Shown here in pieces: positions 1 through 8,466 of a stretch of DNA of 64,000 nucleotides. The stretch lies in contig CAWFPL010000007.1 in NCBI GenBank assembly GCA_963817785.1, forward strand, positions 1-64,000. Direction: 5' to 3'. The position numbers and the translations under genes are program-made. The notes beneath the pieces are model-generated. The model saw only the letters and a list, made by a program, of their open reading frames with translations. It was not told where the DNA came from and ran no database searches. The DNA is from JAKALD01 sp963817785. GTDB lineage: Bacteria > Pseudomonadota > Gammaproteobacteria > Burkholderiales > SG8-39. Numbering within the stretch: the stretch's first letter is position 1; every line of letters starts with the position of its first letter.

Positions 1-45
1 AGATGTGATGGTTCCGGCGGGTGAGGAAACGTGAGGAGGTGGCTC

Positions 46-588
46 ATGCGCAATTTGAGGCTAAGCAAGGCTTTCACCCTGATGGAATCGGGGCCCGTTG
101 TCCTCGTGACGACCCATGACGGGGAGAAGGACAACATCATGACTATCTCATGGACCATGGTGCTGGACTTCACCCCGGTATTCGCAATTACCACGGGCGA
201 GTGGAATCATTCCTACGCGGCGCTGCGAAATAACAGGGAATGCGTCATTGCGATTCCGACGGTCGACATGCTGGATCAGGCCGTCGGGATCGGGACGTGC
301 TCCGGCGCCGACACGGACAAGTTCGCCAAGTTCAAGCTCACGCCCGTGCGGGGCAAGGTCGTCAAAGCGCCATTGATCAAAGAGTGCCTCGCAAACATCG
401 AGTGCAAGGTCATCGACATCGTCGGGAAGCACAATATCGTCGTGCTGCAGGGCGTTGCCGCATACGTGGATCCTGCGCGCAAGGAAAAGCGAACGGTTCA
501 CGCAGTCGGCGACGGCACGTTCATCGTCGATGGACGCAAGATCGACCGGAGGAAGATGATGGCCTCCAAGATTCCGAAGGGTGCCTAG
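46..588 (+). CDS. Flavin reductase domain protein (DIM6/NTAB-like)
   Basis: The 180-residue product reads as a flavin reductase-like FMN-binding split-barrel protein: an N-terminal segment with GPVVLVTTHDGEKDNIMT, then TISWTMVLDFTPVFAI, then CVIAIPTVDMLDQAVGIG, the usual order in this family. Members bind FMN and reduce flavin or serve as partners of flavin monooxygenases; the substrate cannot be told here. The ATG at 46 is preferred over the in-frame GTG at 31 because GAGGAGGT (33-40) lies 5 bases before it. It ends about 220 bp before att copy A and stands alone, so it may be cargo of a further element to the left. The fold call is firm; the role is unknown. Confidence 0.75.
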   Translation: MRNLRLSKAFTLMESGPVVLVTTHDGEKDNIMTISWTMVLDFTPVFAITTGEWNHSYAALRNNRECVIAIPTVDMLDQAVGIGTCSGADTDKFAKFKLTPVRGKVVKAPLIKECLANIECKVIDIVGKHNIVVLQGVAAYVDPARKEKRTVHAVGDGTFIVDGRKIDRRKMMASKIPKGA

Positions 589-807
589 CGCCCTTCATTT
601 ACGACCAGTAGCTCGATGTTTCCGCCAGCACTGGCGTTTGATAGTGACATGTGGGACGTTGCCCGGTGCTCGACCCAGACGGCGAAGTCACGTGCGGGAG
701 ATCTGCGGGACTCGGTTCTGCATCGTACTGCATCGCTCTGCAGGGTAGGGCAACGGGCGCCCCTCAGTCTGTTGAGTTAATACAAGCAGTTAGCGTTGCA
801 GATACGA
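589..807. other. Non-coding stretch; right end of a neighbouring element
   Basis: No credible gene. Bases 768-802 match 24337-24371 at 30 of 35 positions, and both segments lie directly left of a tRNA-Arg-like 3' end. This suggests that the DNA left of att A and the DNA left of att C are related element ends. Confidence 0.5.
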
Positions 808-854
808 ACTACGAACCAGGGGGTCGTGGGTTCGAATCCTGCCGGGCGCGCCAG
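808..854 (+). repeat. att copy A: 3' part of tRNA-Arg(ACG)
   Basis: This 47-bp stretch begins in an anticodon loop containing ACG, runs through the variable and T arms (GGGTTCGAATCC) and ends with the acceptor 3' strand and CCAG. It is identical to 19209-19255 except for one base (G/A in the T loop). The DNA to the left cannot form the D arm or the 5' acceptor strand, so this is not a tRNA gene. It sits just beyond the 3' end of an integrase gene, as expected for an attachment site. It is read as the left end of element 1. Confidence 0.8.
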
Positions 855-859
855 ACAAT

Positions 860-887
860 CAAGGGCTTAGCGAGAGCTAGGCCCTTG
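860..887 (+). terminator. Hairpin terminator beside att A
   Basis: A 12-bp stem (860-871 with 876-887, one G-T pair) closes a GAGA loop and is followed by TCATTT. It probably descends from the terminator of the tRNA gene. It also overlaps the integrase stop codon (888-890) and could end integrase transcription from the other strand. The same layout is found at att B. Confidence 0.6.
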
Positions 888-1943
888 TCATTTGGGCGCT
901 GTGACCAAAACGTGCCCAACTTCCGCAACGCTTCGGCCCTCGGCAGCTTCCACTCCCCGCACAGCGCATAGACGATCCGCGTAAGGGGCAAGATGTTCGG
1001 CCGCGTAGTGCGCGTACCGCCGCACCATCTCAACGCTTTCCCATCCGCCCAACTCCTGGAGGGCATGTAAGGGCGTGCCTTGCTGCACATGCCAGCTCGC
1101 CCAGGTATGCCGGAGATCGTGCCAGCGGAAATCCTCGATCCCCGCCTTCTCCAGCGCCGCGTACCAGGCTTTGGTGCTCACCTGGGTAATCGGCTTACCT
1201 CTAAAGCTGAACACGTGCGTCGGATGCCTCCCAAGCTGCTTGCGGACGATGACTACAGCCTCCGCATTCAGCGGCACCGCAATCGCCTTCCGCGCTTTCG
1301 CCTGATCGGGATGCACCCAGGCAATACGCCGCACTACATCCACCTGCGACCACTGCAGACCCGTGACGTTCGCACGGCGAAGACCCGTCGCCAAAGAAAA
1401 CGCCGCCATGTCCGCTAAGTGCTCCGGCAACGCCGCCAGCAATCGCTGCGCCTCATCCCTCGTCAGGAACCGAATTCGCCGCCTAGGCTCCTTGAGCATC
1501 CGAACGCGAGGCACACGGTCCAGCCATTCCCATTCATTCATGCACTTCCTGAGAACGGCCCGCACGATTTCCAGCACGCGGTTTACCGTTGCGTTACTCA
1601 CCCCTTCCGCCAGTTTCGCGTCCGTCATGTGGTCGATGAGGTTTCGCGTGATGGCATCGAGAGACTTACCACCGAGGTACCGATCGAGCCACCGGAAGTG
1701 CATCCGGTCGGCGTCAATCGTCGCCTTGTGGCCCTTCTCCTTCAGCCATCGCACGACCGCATCATTCCAGGTCCGCCGGGGCTTTTCGCCAAGCTTGGCG
1801 ATGCGCCACAGTTCGACCTTTAGCCGGTCGTGAAACTCTGCAGCTAGGGCTTTTTCGGCAGTCCCAGTAGATCGGCGTACTCGCTCTCCGTTTGGAGTGC
1901 GAATGTCGACCCACCAGACGCCGCTGCGTCTGCGAAGTGACAA
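888..1943 (-). CDS. int: Tyrosine recombinase / integrase
   Basis: A 351-residue phage-type integrase. The catalytic residues are visible: first Arg in TGLRR (about R189), His-x-x-Arg in HDLRHTW (H275, R278), Trp301, and the nucleophile Tyr310 in MVRRYAHY. An N-terminal DNA-binding part and a core-binding part precede them. The start is TTG at 1943, supported by an upstream AAGGAGGT on the minus strand. The gene ends 34 bp from att copy A, the usual place for an enzyme that integrates at a tRNA 3' end, and an Xis-like gene overlaps its start. It should catalyse integration and excision of element 1 at tRNA-Arg(ACG). Its extreme C-terminus matches the remnant at 21769-21800. Confidence 0.92.
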   Translation of the reverse strand: MSLRRRSGVWWVDIRTPNGERVRRSTGTAEKALAAEFHDRLKVELWRIAKLGEKPRRTWNDAVVRWLKEKGHKATIDADRMHFRWLDRYLGGKSLDAITRNLIDHMTDAKLAEGVSNATVNRVLEIVRAVLRKCMNEWEWLDRVPRVRMLKEPRRRIRFLTRDEAQRLLAALPEHLADMAAFSLATGLRRANVTGLQWSQVDVVRRIAWVHPDQAKARKAIAVPLNAEAVVIVRKQLGRHPTHVFSFRGKPITQVSTKAWYAALEKAGIEDFRWHDLRHTWASWHVQQGTPLHALQELGGWESVEMVRRYAHYAAEHLAPYADRLCAVRGVEAAEGRSVAEVGHVLVTAPK

Positions 1944-2224
1944 GAATCAACCTCCTTTCCCAGCGTCACTCGCAGCGCTTGCCGAGAGCTAGGATAGTGC
2001 GAGCGGAGGTAGGTCACAAGGTCATCTTCTAGGAACACCCAGGCGCGGCCGATCTTGGCCCCCGGCACGAGCCCGAGCTTCGCGCGCCGACGCAGCTCCT
2101 CGGGGTGAACCCGCAGGAACTGCGCGGCCTCGACTACGCCAAGACTCCGTCGGCCGCCCCGCCCGTTGTCGGGACCGGGATTGCCGGAAGAGGGCGCTAG
2201 CCCCAGGTGTTCAAACGTCCCCAT
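1844..2224 (-). CDS. Helix-turn-helix excisionase-like protein
   Basis: A 126-residue product with a MerR/excisionase-type winged helix: the segment from SLGVVEAAQFLRVHPEELRR through KIGRAWVFLEDDLVTYL fits the HTH_17 pattern, in which a helix pair is followed by a wing and a tyrosine-leucine end. Such proteins act as recombination directionality factors or repressors beside integrases. The ATG at 2224 is chosen because the sequence upstream of it has no domain character. Its last 100 bp overlap the start of int in another frame, which suggests coupled expression. The C-terminal 40 residues after the domain look unconserved, so the functional end may be earlier. Confidence 0.7.
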   Translation of the reverse strand: MGTFEHLGLAPSSGNPGPDNGRGGRRSLGVVEAAQFLRVHPEELRRRAKLGLVPGAKIGRAWVFLEDDLVTYLRSHYPSSRQALRVTLGKEVDSCHFADAAASGGSTFALQTESEYADLLGLPKKP

Positions 2225-2444
2225 GCACAAGCCTCCGAGCGGCGTGTATGCCTGGGGAAATGCCCTCGCTTGGAGAGAACGCACTGCCCCAGGTTCGACC
2301 CGAGCGTTAATCGGGCCCAGCAAGGGACAGCCGCCTTTGAGAAGGAGAACGCGATCGCGCTCTCGATCGGAGGAAGGTCAGAGGATCATCCGACCCCGGC
2401 AGGCCCGCGGTGCACATGGCCTGCCTTGCCGTGGGCGTATTGTT

Positions 2445-2466
2445 CCGTTTGCCGCGCGGCAAACGG
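2445..2466. promoter_or_regulatory. 22-bp perfect palindrome
   Basis: Two 11-base halves are exact reverse complements around 2455/2456, and symmetry continues with a few mismatches to 2436-2475 (GTAT on the left, ATAC on the right). It lies about 220 bp upstream of the xis start and next to the 11-bp arrays. It could be an operator or a recombination or replication site. No T-run follows, so a terminator is less likely. Confidence 0.5.
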
Positions 2467-2581
2467 GAATATACGGCGTCCGCGAAAATGGTGCAAGAGC
2501 CCTGGGAAAAGTGAAGCGCCGAAGCATCCTTCGGCCGCACACGCTGCAACCGCGAAGCTAGCAATGCGGAGATGGTGCCGG

Positions 2582-2671
2582 CCTGACCGGGGACCTGAAC
2601 GGGGCCTGAACGGGGCCTGATCGGATCCTGATCGCGGCCTGGTCAGTGTCCTGAGTGAAACTGAGTGAAAC
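2582..2671. repeat. 11-bp period repeat array 1
   Basis: Eight imperfect units begin CCTG (the last CTG): CCTGAACGGGG twice in a row, then CCTGATCGGAT, CCTGATCGCGG, CCTGGTCAGTGT and CCTGAGTGAAA. Unit length is 11 bases, with two units of 12. A period of 11 is not a multiple of 3, so this is not coding; it is close to one helical turn, which would put every unit on the same face of the DNA. Confidence 0.8.
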
Positions 2672-2741
2672 GCTACCGAGGACGGTCCGTGTGCCAAGCG
2701 TGGATCCGTGCCCGGTAGGTAACCGACAGACGCCATTCGGG

Positions 2742-2853
2742 GTGTATTCAAGCGAGCATTTCGGAGATATTCACGGCCTATCCAGGACCTATTCGGATCC
2801 TATCCAAAACCTATTGGGATCCTATGCGAGACCTAATGAGAGCCTGTCAGGAG
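2742..2853. repeat. 11-bp period repeat array 2
   Basis: Seven units start at 2777, 2788, 2799, 2810, 2821, 2832 and 2843, exactly 11 bases apart, with the head CCTAT in the first five, CCTAA and CCTGT in the last two. Weaker units (ATT every 11-12 bases) extend the array left to about 2742. CCTATTCGGAT here differs by two bases from CCTGATCGGAT in array 1, so the arrays are of one family. Confidence 0.8.
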
Positions 2854-2888
2854 CGCATTGCGCACGTGTGTTGACTGTTGCAGTGGAT

Positions 2889-2998
2889 TGACCCGCCTTT
2901 TCATGTGCTGCTGAGCCGTACCCTTCGACGGCGCCCCCCTGAGTCGACGTAGCGTTCGCCACGTCAACGTGGGCATTGAAGGATGAAAATGCGGGTCA
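2889..2998. repeat. Inverted repeat pair, 16-bp arms
   Basis: Arms at 2889-2904 and 2983-2998 are reverse complements with one mismatch and enclose 78 bp without a gene. The form is that of a short non-autonomous element or leftover insertion sequence ends. No flanking target duplication could be recognised. Confidence 0.45.
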
Positions 2999-3203
2999 GA
3001 CGTGCCTCAGGAGCGGCGAGTAAAGGCGGCGTAGGCGTTCAGGCCCGGATTTCTGCGCCGCTCCCGGCTCGACTGTCTTGAGCAGGTCGGCGGTTAGGAT
3101 AAATCGGAGCGGCGCCCTGACCACTTAGTCGTCGTGCACAAGAGTCTCTCCACGTTCTGCGCTACGATTGCCGGCACATGCGGCAAGAATCCTAGGGGGC
3201 AAG

Positions 3204-3301
3204 GTGGCACGGCCCGGCAAGAAGCGTCAGACCACCAGCAATGGGGCAAACCTCGACTTCGACACCAAGCTCCGGGCGACCACCGACGCGCTCCGGGTGA
3301 G
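3204..3301 (+). pseudogene. hsdM N-terminal fragment (type I methyltransferase)
   Basis: From the GTG at 3204 the frame reads VARPGKKRQTTSNG, then ANLDFDTKLRATTDALR. This is the conserved opening of type I restriction-modification HsdM proteins, which normally continues into the N6-adenine methyltransferase. The match ends after about 31 residues; the following frame has no HsdM character. A GGGGGC stretch precedes the start as a possible ribosome binding site. It is read as the stump of a lost type I system, with later DNA joined at about 3300. The identification rests on this short stretch alone. Confidence 0.6.
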
Positions 3302-3459
3302 CAATTGCTACTGCATCGAAGTGCGGCTACCGCAGCCGAGTTCAGCTGTTACGAACCACCGGTTCCGGTCGGTTCGTGATGGTCGGTTCGCGACATGGCG
3401 GCAGCGGACCCTGTGCGGTCCTCAGCTAAGCGGCGCGAGTGGCCGCTTCTCGGCGATGC

Positions 3460-3609
3460 TGTTGAAAAACTCCGTTGGCCTGCTCGGCGGAACGTCCCGT
3501 CGAAGACTCGACCGCTCAGGATGCGCTACAGGCGACGCTAGCAAACCGGGTATGGGGTCGACGACCCCCAGAAATCAGTCAAAAGCTTCCGTCGAAGAGT
3601 TTTTCAACA
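3460..3609. mobile_element. Candidate miniature element with 13-bp inverted ends
   Basis: TGTTGAAAAACTC at 3460-3472 is the exact reverse complement of GAGTTTTTCAACA at 3597-3609. The 150-bp unit has no gene, as in a MITE or a deletion derivative of an insertion sequence. Ends of the GTTGAAAAA type occur in several IS families. No clear target duplication was seen. Confidence 0.45.
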
Positions 3610-3614
3610 AAATA

Positions 3615-3709
3615 CGGCCATTGCTGCCGCTTATGTCGGAAACGTCGAGCGGCCGGTGTCCACCTGCTTGCTGACGTTGGTTTAGACTGCAATTCGAACG
3701 ACCGCTTTC
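3615..3709 (+). repeat. Dispersed 95-bp repeat, copy 1
   Basis: This stretch matches the reverse complement of 14468-14562 over its whole length at roughly four bases in five, without gaps. It contains the conserved core CGAGCGGCCGGTGT. It is non-coding, and the two copies are inverted relative to each other inside element 1. Confidence 0.65.
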
Positions 3710-3808
3710 TATGGAGTCGGAGGACGGCCTCCGACCCCGAACGGACAGTCCCGTGGGATGATCAGCAGCTAATCCAGCAGCATCGGGGCCACCAGGGAGG
3801 GCTTGGCG

Positions 3809-4324
3809 ATGGAGGAGGCAAAGCACATCAATACAGTCAGGCGGTATTTTGACGCCTGCAATTCCGGGCGGCTCGAGGACTTTAAGCCGACTTTGGCCGA
3901 TGACGTAGTCCATTACTTTTTGCCCGATCGATTTGCGCCAATCAGAGGCGCCGATCATCTGGCTCGGTTTTGGCGCAAGTTCAAGCAGGTTTCGAATACC
4001 CTCTGGGCGATCGACGAAATAATTGCCCAAGGGGACCGCGTCGTAAGTGAATGGAGTCTCATATGGACGCCCCAGGGGAGCAACTCGCGCCTGACCATGC
4101 GAGGCGGCGAGTGGTACGAAATGCGTTCTGGCGTTATCGGAGAGGTGCGCGCCTATTTCGCCTATGACGAGGCACGCGATGCGGACCGAAAGAAATTACT
4201 GCCGATGATGTTGCCAAGCTGCAAGCTGTCGCTGACTCTTTCCCTAGAGACCGCTTCATCGTCTACATCATATTCTCGAAGCTCGCCCCATTCTTGCCGG
4301 AGGAGATCTCCCGCATACGCGTAG
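3809..4324 (+). pseudogene. NTF2-like (SnoaL) protein, C-terminus replaced
   Basis: Residues 1 to about 122 form an NTF2/SnoaL-type cone fold: RRYFDACNSGRLEDFKPTLA, then HYFLPDRFAPIRGADHLARF, then GEWYEMRSGVIGEVRAYFAYD. These proteins are small isomerases, hydrolases or polyketide cyclases; the substrate is unknown. The ATG at 3809 follows AGGGAGG (3793-3799). After about 4176 the frame turns into low-complexity Ser/Arg sequence, while another frame (4178-4506) carries conserved-looking protein, so the true C-terminus has been replaced at a junction. Probably not functional. Confidence 0.55.
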
Positions 4325-4506
4325 TAAACGACCAGTATCGCCGTCGAGCGATTCTTCTCACCGCGCGCGAGCTTGAGCCTTACCATTTGTACGATCGCAC
4401 AGCGAAGGAATTCAAGATCGATCGCTATGCAGTGAACTTCGAAGGCATGGTCAAAGTGACCGAGCAGGTGTATTACGCAGAAGCGGTACAGGGGCAACAA
4501 TCATGA
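4178..4506 (+). pseudogene. C-terminal fragment of an unrecognised protein
   Basis: From about 4178 the frame in phase with 4294 reads without a stop through KEITADDVAKLQAVADSF, PRDRFIVYIIFSKLAPFL and PEEISRIRVVNDQYRRRAIL, ending at 4506. It has the balanced composition of a real protein but no suitable upstream start: it opens where the NTF2-like ORF loses its character. I do not recognise the family. It is likely the tail of a gene of the earlier restriction locus, cut by the same rearrangement that left the hsdM stump. An internal ATG at 4294 could at most give a 70-residue peptide. Confidence 0.5.
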
Positions 4507-4583
4507 CGCGCGACGCATGCGGCGGCGCATTCTAGAATACTTCATGATCTGAATAGCAGGCTAAGGGGAATACGAGGGAGATA

Positions 4584-7376
4584 GTGGATTCGGCAACGCA
4601 ACGGTCACTCGCCAAGCTATTGCTTGGCCTCGTGCCAGCCGACGGCAGTTCAATCGGCAATCAGAAGCTGCGCGAGCAATTTCTGCAGGCAGCCCGCACA
4701 AAGGGGCTCAAGGCCTCGGAAGCCATCGCCGCGTCCCTCTGTGAGCAACTGATCGAAGCCGGTACTTTGGCTCGCGGCAAGGGCCGCGGCGGTTCCGTGC
4801 GCCGCGTCCAGCCCATCGATTCCGGGGATTTTTCCCTCGAACCGAAATCACCCGTTCCGGTGGAGAAGACTTCGGACTCAAAGAAAAAGAAGTCCGCGGC
4901 GCGCAAGAGCGCGCCTGACGAAGAACCGCATGTGCTGAGCTATCGGCACAACACCAAACGCAAGAACAACCCGCAAGTTGGCCTCGTCAACGAAACCACA
5001 GACCCGCCGTTACCCAAGACTATGTGGAAGTACGACCCGCACATCGATCCGGCCCTGTCCTTCGACATAGGGCGCTCGAAGATCGAACAACTGATCGACG
5101 ACGCCCTTGCGAGCGGCGACGAGCAATCAATGCGCGCCGCGCTCACCGAGCTGAAGCGCTCCAGCAGCCCGTACCTCAACTGGGCCGGTAAAGCGGAGCG
5201 GACGAGCTTCGAGATCGACACCGTCTCCCTGCACGTGCATGAGCGCATCGATCCGATGAGCATCCTCGCGGTCGTGAGTAAGCAGATCAAGGACGCTAAA
5301 GCAGGCAAGCGTCGCGCCATTCAGCCCGGCCTGTTCGACGCTCCGTTCGAGAATGTTCCGCTGCGCGAGGCTGTGGACTTCTATAAGCATGAGCGTGGCT
5401 GGTCGAATCGGCTGATCGCCGGTGATTCTCTGCTCGTCATGAACTCCCTCATTCGGAAGGAGAGCATGGCGGGCCAGGTCCAGATGGTTTACATCGATCC
5501 GCCATATGGCATCGAGTATCGATCCAATTTCCAGCCGTTCACGAACAAGCGGGACGTAAAGGATCGAAAAGATGAGGACTTAACGCAAGAACCTGAAATG
5601 ATCAAAGCTTTCCGCGATACGTGGGAGCTAGATATTCATTCATATCTCTCGTACTTGCGTGACCGTCTATTCCTTGCGCATGAACTCCTCGCAGAGTCCG
5701 GCAGTATCTTCGTGCAGATTTCAGATCAGAATTTGCACCGAGTGCGAGCGATTCTCGATGAGATATTCGGGACAGAGAACTTCGTCTCCTGCATTAATTT
5801 CCAGTCGATGACCCCACTTGAGTCCGGTCATCTCGAAACTGTGTTCGACTACCTCGTCTGGTACGCGAAAGATATCAAGTCGCTCAAGTACAGAAATCTC
5901 TACCGAGACAAGCCGCTTGAGGGCAATGCCGAGTTCAAGTTTGTTACAAGGGCGCCTGGCTATCGGGAACTAACGGACGAGGAATCAGGCGCAGAGATTT
6001 CGACGGAATTGTCACACAAAATATTTAAGAGATCGGTTCTCGAATCGTCAGGGTTTACACCCAGTTGTACATTCGCGTTCGATTTTGACGGCCATGAGCC
6101 CTTCATCCCTCGTGGAGGCAAGAGCTGGCGCACAAATCCGGACGGAATGCGTCGCCTATATCGATCGGATCGGCTGTTCGTCCTTGGCACGAAGCTCTAT
6201 TTCAAGCTCTATTTCCAAGATTTCCCGAAAACGAGTTTGTTGAACACTTGGCCGGACACAGTAGCTGGGTATGGTGAGACGAAAACTTACGTAGTTCAGA
6301 CCCATCCCAAAGTAATTGAGCGCTGTATGCTCATGACGACAGACCCCGGCGATCTTGTACTTGATCCAACGTGCGGATCTGGCACGACCGCTTTTGTCGC
6401 TGAAAAGTGGGGCCGGCGATGGATTACCTGCGACACGTCCAGAGTATCGATAACGCTGACAAAGCAGCGGCTAATGACATCGAGCTTCGAGTATTACGAG
6501 CTCCGCTATCCGCATGAAGGTCTCCGAGCTGGGTTCATCTATAAGACCATTCCCCATCTCACACTCAAGTCCATCGCGCATAACACTGAGGTAGATGAAA
6601 TTTACGCAAGAATGCACCCGGAAGTCGAAGGAGCGCTTAAGTCGCTCAATGCTGCGCTGAAGAAGCGTTCTTCAGACGAATTCATTGTTGCGGTTGGAGG
6701 GCGTAAGGGCGAGAAACTGAACTTGGCGAAAGGGGTTGCATTGCAGGAATGGGAAGTGCCGCTCGACTTTCCGGATGATTGGCATGCGTCGGTGCGAGAG
6801 TCGTTCGATGCGTTTCATGCTGCGCGGCAGGCGCTGCAAAAGCAGATCGACATGTCTGTCGCGGCGCATGCCGAATCCGAGGTGCTGTACGACTTACCCG
6901 AGAAGTCGAAGACGAAGATGCGAATCACCGGGCCGTTTACGGTAGAAGCGGTACCGTTCCCGAGCGTGCTGTCGCTAGATGAGACGGAGCAGCCGAAGGA
7001 AGCCGATGTGGCGATTGCGCGGTCGGGAGAATCGGCGCGGCAACATTCGTGGCGGGACGAGCTGCTGAAGACCGGGATTCGGGGCAAGGGCGGGCAGATG
7101 CTGAAATTCGCCAGTATGGACACGCTGCCCGGCACAGCGTGTGTGCACGCGAGCGGCAATCTGGATTCGGGAGAGCGGGTGGTGGTGAGCTTCGGGCCGG
7201 AGCATGGAGCGCTGGAGCAGCGCCAGGTTGAGCACGCGCTGCGCGAGGCGAGCGTGTTGTTTCCGGTGCCGAAGATGATCGTGTTCTGCGCCTTTGAGTT
7301 CGATCCCGAGGCCGCAAAGGACATCGACGCGGTGAAGGGAATCACGGCGCTTATTGAGTATTACCTAACCGCATGA
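4584..7376 (+). pseudogene. Type III-like DNA methyltransferase (Mod), 5' part, cut by IS
   Basis: A beta-class N6-adenine methyltransferase as in type III restriction-modification: catalytic DPPY in YIDPPYGIEY (about residue 305), then the SAM-binding motif DPTCGSGTT (about residue 594), in that order. The GTG start at 4584 follows GAGGGAG. An N-terminal 100-residue basic part precedes the catalytic region. The reading frame runs into the terminal repeat of an IS630-like element at 7354, which supplies the last seven codons and the stop. Removing the element and one TA joins this frame exactly to 8467-8910, restoring a protein of about 1073 residues. Both catalytic motifs lie in this half, so partial activity cannot be excluded. 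Confidence 0.85.
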
Positions 7377-8456
7377 CATTAGAACAGTTGAGCCTGTTCC
7401 CAGCAGGAGGCGATGATGGCGGAGCGCCGTTGGGCGGATTTCAGCTTGCCGCGAGCGGCGTGCTGGAGTTCGCTCAAGGTCTCGGGGCAGAAGTTCGCCA
7501 GCGCATGGCGCTTGAGCCAAGCCCAGAGGTACTCCACGGGGTTGAGTTCCGGGGCGTAGCCGGGCAGGAACTCGAGCTGGATGTCGCCGTCGGTCGAGTC
7601 CACGTAGTCGCGCACCAAGCGACTGCGGTGAGGTCTGCCTCCATCCCACAAGATGAGAAGCCGGCGGCGATAGTGGGCTTTGAGCGCCTTGAGGAACTCG
7701 AGGACCTGCTCTTTCTTGACCGAGCCTTCGTGAAGCCGAAAGCACACGCCGCGATAGTGCATTCCGGCGATCACCGAGACGTGGTCCCAGTTGAAGCAGA
7801 ACTGGAGCACCGGAGTCTCGCCTCTCACCGCCCAGGTGCGCACCCGCGTGGGGCGCTGCGACAGGCCCGATTCGTCGATGAAGACGATCAGCCGGTCCTC
7901 GCGGCGGGCTTTTTTTTAAGCCCGGGCCAGGTGTGCCGCTTCCAATGCTCGATGGCCACATCATCGCGCTCCAGCGCACGCCGATCGGGCTTCTGGCTGG
8001 AGAAGCCCAACTGCCCGAGCAACCGCCAGACATGAACCTCGCTGTAGTGAACGCCGAAGCGCCGCTCGATAAACACGCGCACCCGCTTGATCGTCCAGAG
8101 CGACGTGCCAAAGCCGTGCGCCGTCGGGCCTTCGAGCAAAGCTACTTGCAGCTTGGACAGTTCCTCGGCACCGAGTCGGGCGGGACGCCCGCCCTTGCTC
8201 ACGCTCCGAAGCGCATCGATTCCCTCGGACTCCAGCACGCCCTTCCAGCGGTATACCGTCTGGCGCGGCGCGCCCACCATAGCAGCCACCTGCGCGGGAG
8301 CGTGACCGGCCTGAAGCAGCCGCGCCGCCCGCACCCGGCGCTTCGCCCCGGCATCGATTTTGTTCTTCGTCTTCATGCGCAAACTCCGATGTTATGCCAA
8401 CACCCGAGTAACGCATGAGGAACAATTCGGTTGTCACGCGGTTAGGAAATACTCAA
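7354..8456 (-). mobile_element. IS630-like insertion sequence
   Basis: The 1103-bp element is flanked by TA on both sides (7352-7353, 8457-8458), the target duplication of the IS630/Tc1 group. The ends are inverted repeats, 5' TTGAGTATT(A/T)CCTAACCGC(A/G)TGAC, matching at 21 of the first 23 positions. It encodes a two-frame transposase on the minus strand. It has interrupted the Mod gene; the near-perfect ends and clean duplication suggest a recent event. Confidence 0.9.
7379..8382 (-). CDS. IS630-like transposase, two frames with A8 slippery site
   Basis: The upstream frame (8382 to 7888) encodes a helix-turn-helix N-terminal half of 164 residues, with AGHAPAQVAAMVGAPRQTVY and a winged-helix segment. 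The downstream frame (to 7379) carries the DDE catalytic core: first Asp in FIDESG, second Asp in LILWDGGRPH, Glu in NPVEYLW. The halves join at a run of eight A on the coding strand (7911-7918), just where the upstream frame goes out of register, as in IS630 elements that make the enzyme by programmed frameshifting. All three catalytic residues are present, so the element may be active. Confidence 0.85.
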
Positions 8457-8466
8457 TAAGGCGAAG

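Larger units (their letters stand above)
2225..3203. other. Non-coding region with repeats behind xis
   Basis: No ORF here has protein character. The stretch holds a perfect palindrome, two arrays of 11-bp period repeats and a 16-bp inverted repeat pair, listed separately. It lies upstream of the xis-int pair and so could hold its control region, or an element origin; nothing decides between these. Confidence 0.6.
3302..3808. other. Gene-free junk region with repeat remnants
   Basis: No gene is supported. The stretch holds a candidate miniature element (3460-3609) and one copy of a 95-bp dispersed repeat (3615-3709). The purine-rich AGGGAGG near 3793 belongs to the NTF2-like ORF that follows. 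Confidence 0.5.

Noticed and set aside
808..854. tRNA gene at att A (and likewise at att B and att C)
   Set aside because: Only the anticodon loop to CCA part is present; no D arm or 5' acceptor strand can be found to the left of any copy.
2582..2853. CRISPR array or plasmid iterons
   Set aside because: The unit is 11 bases without spacers, so it is not CRISPR. Typical iterons are about 18-22 bases beside a rep gene, and no rep gene is present.
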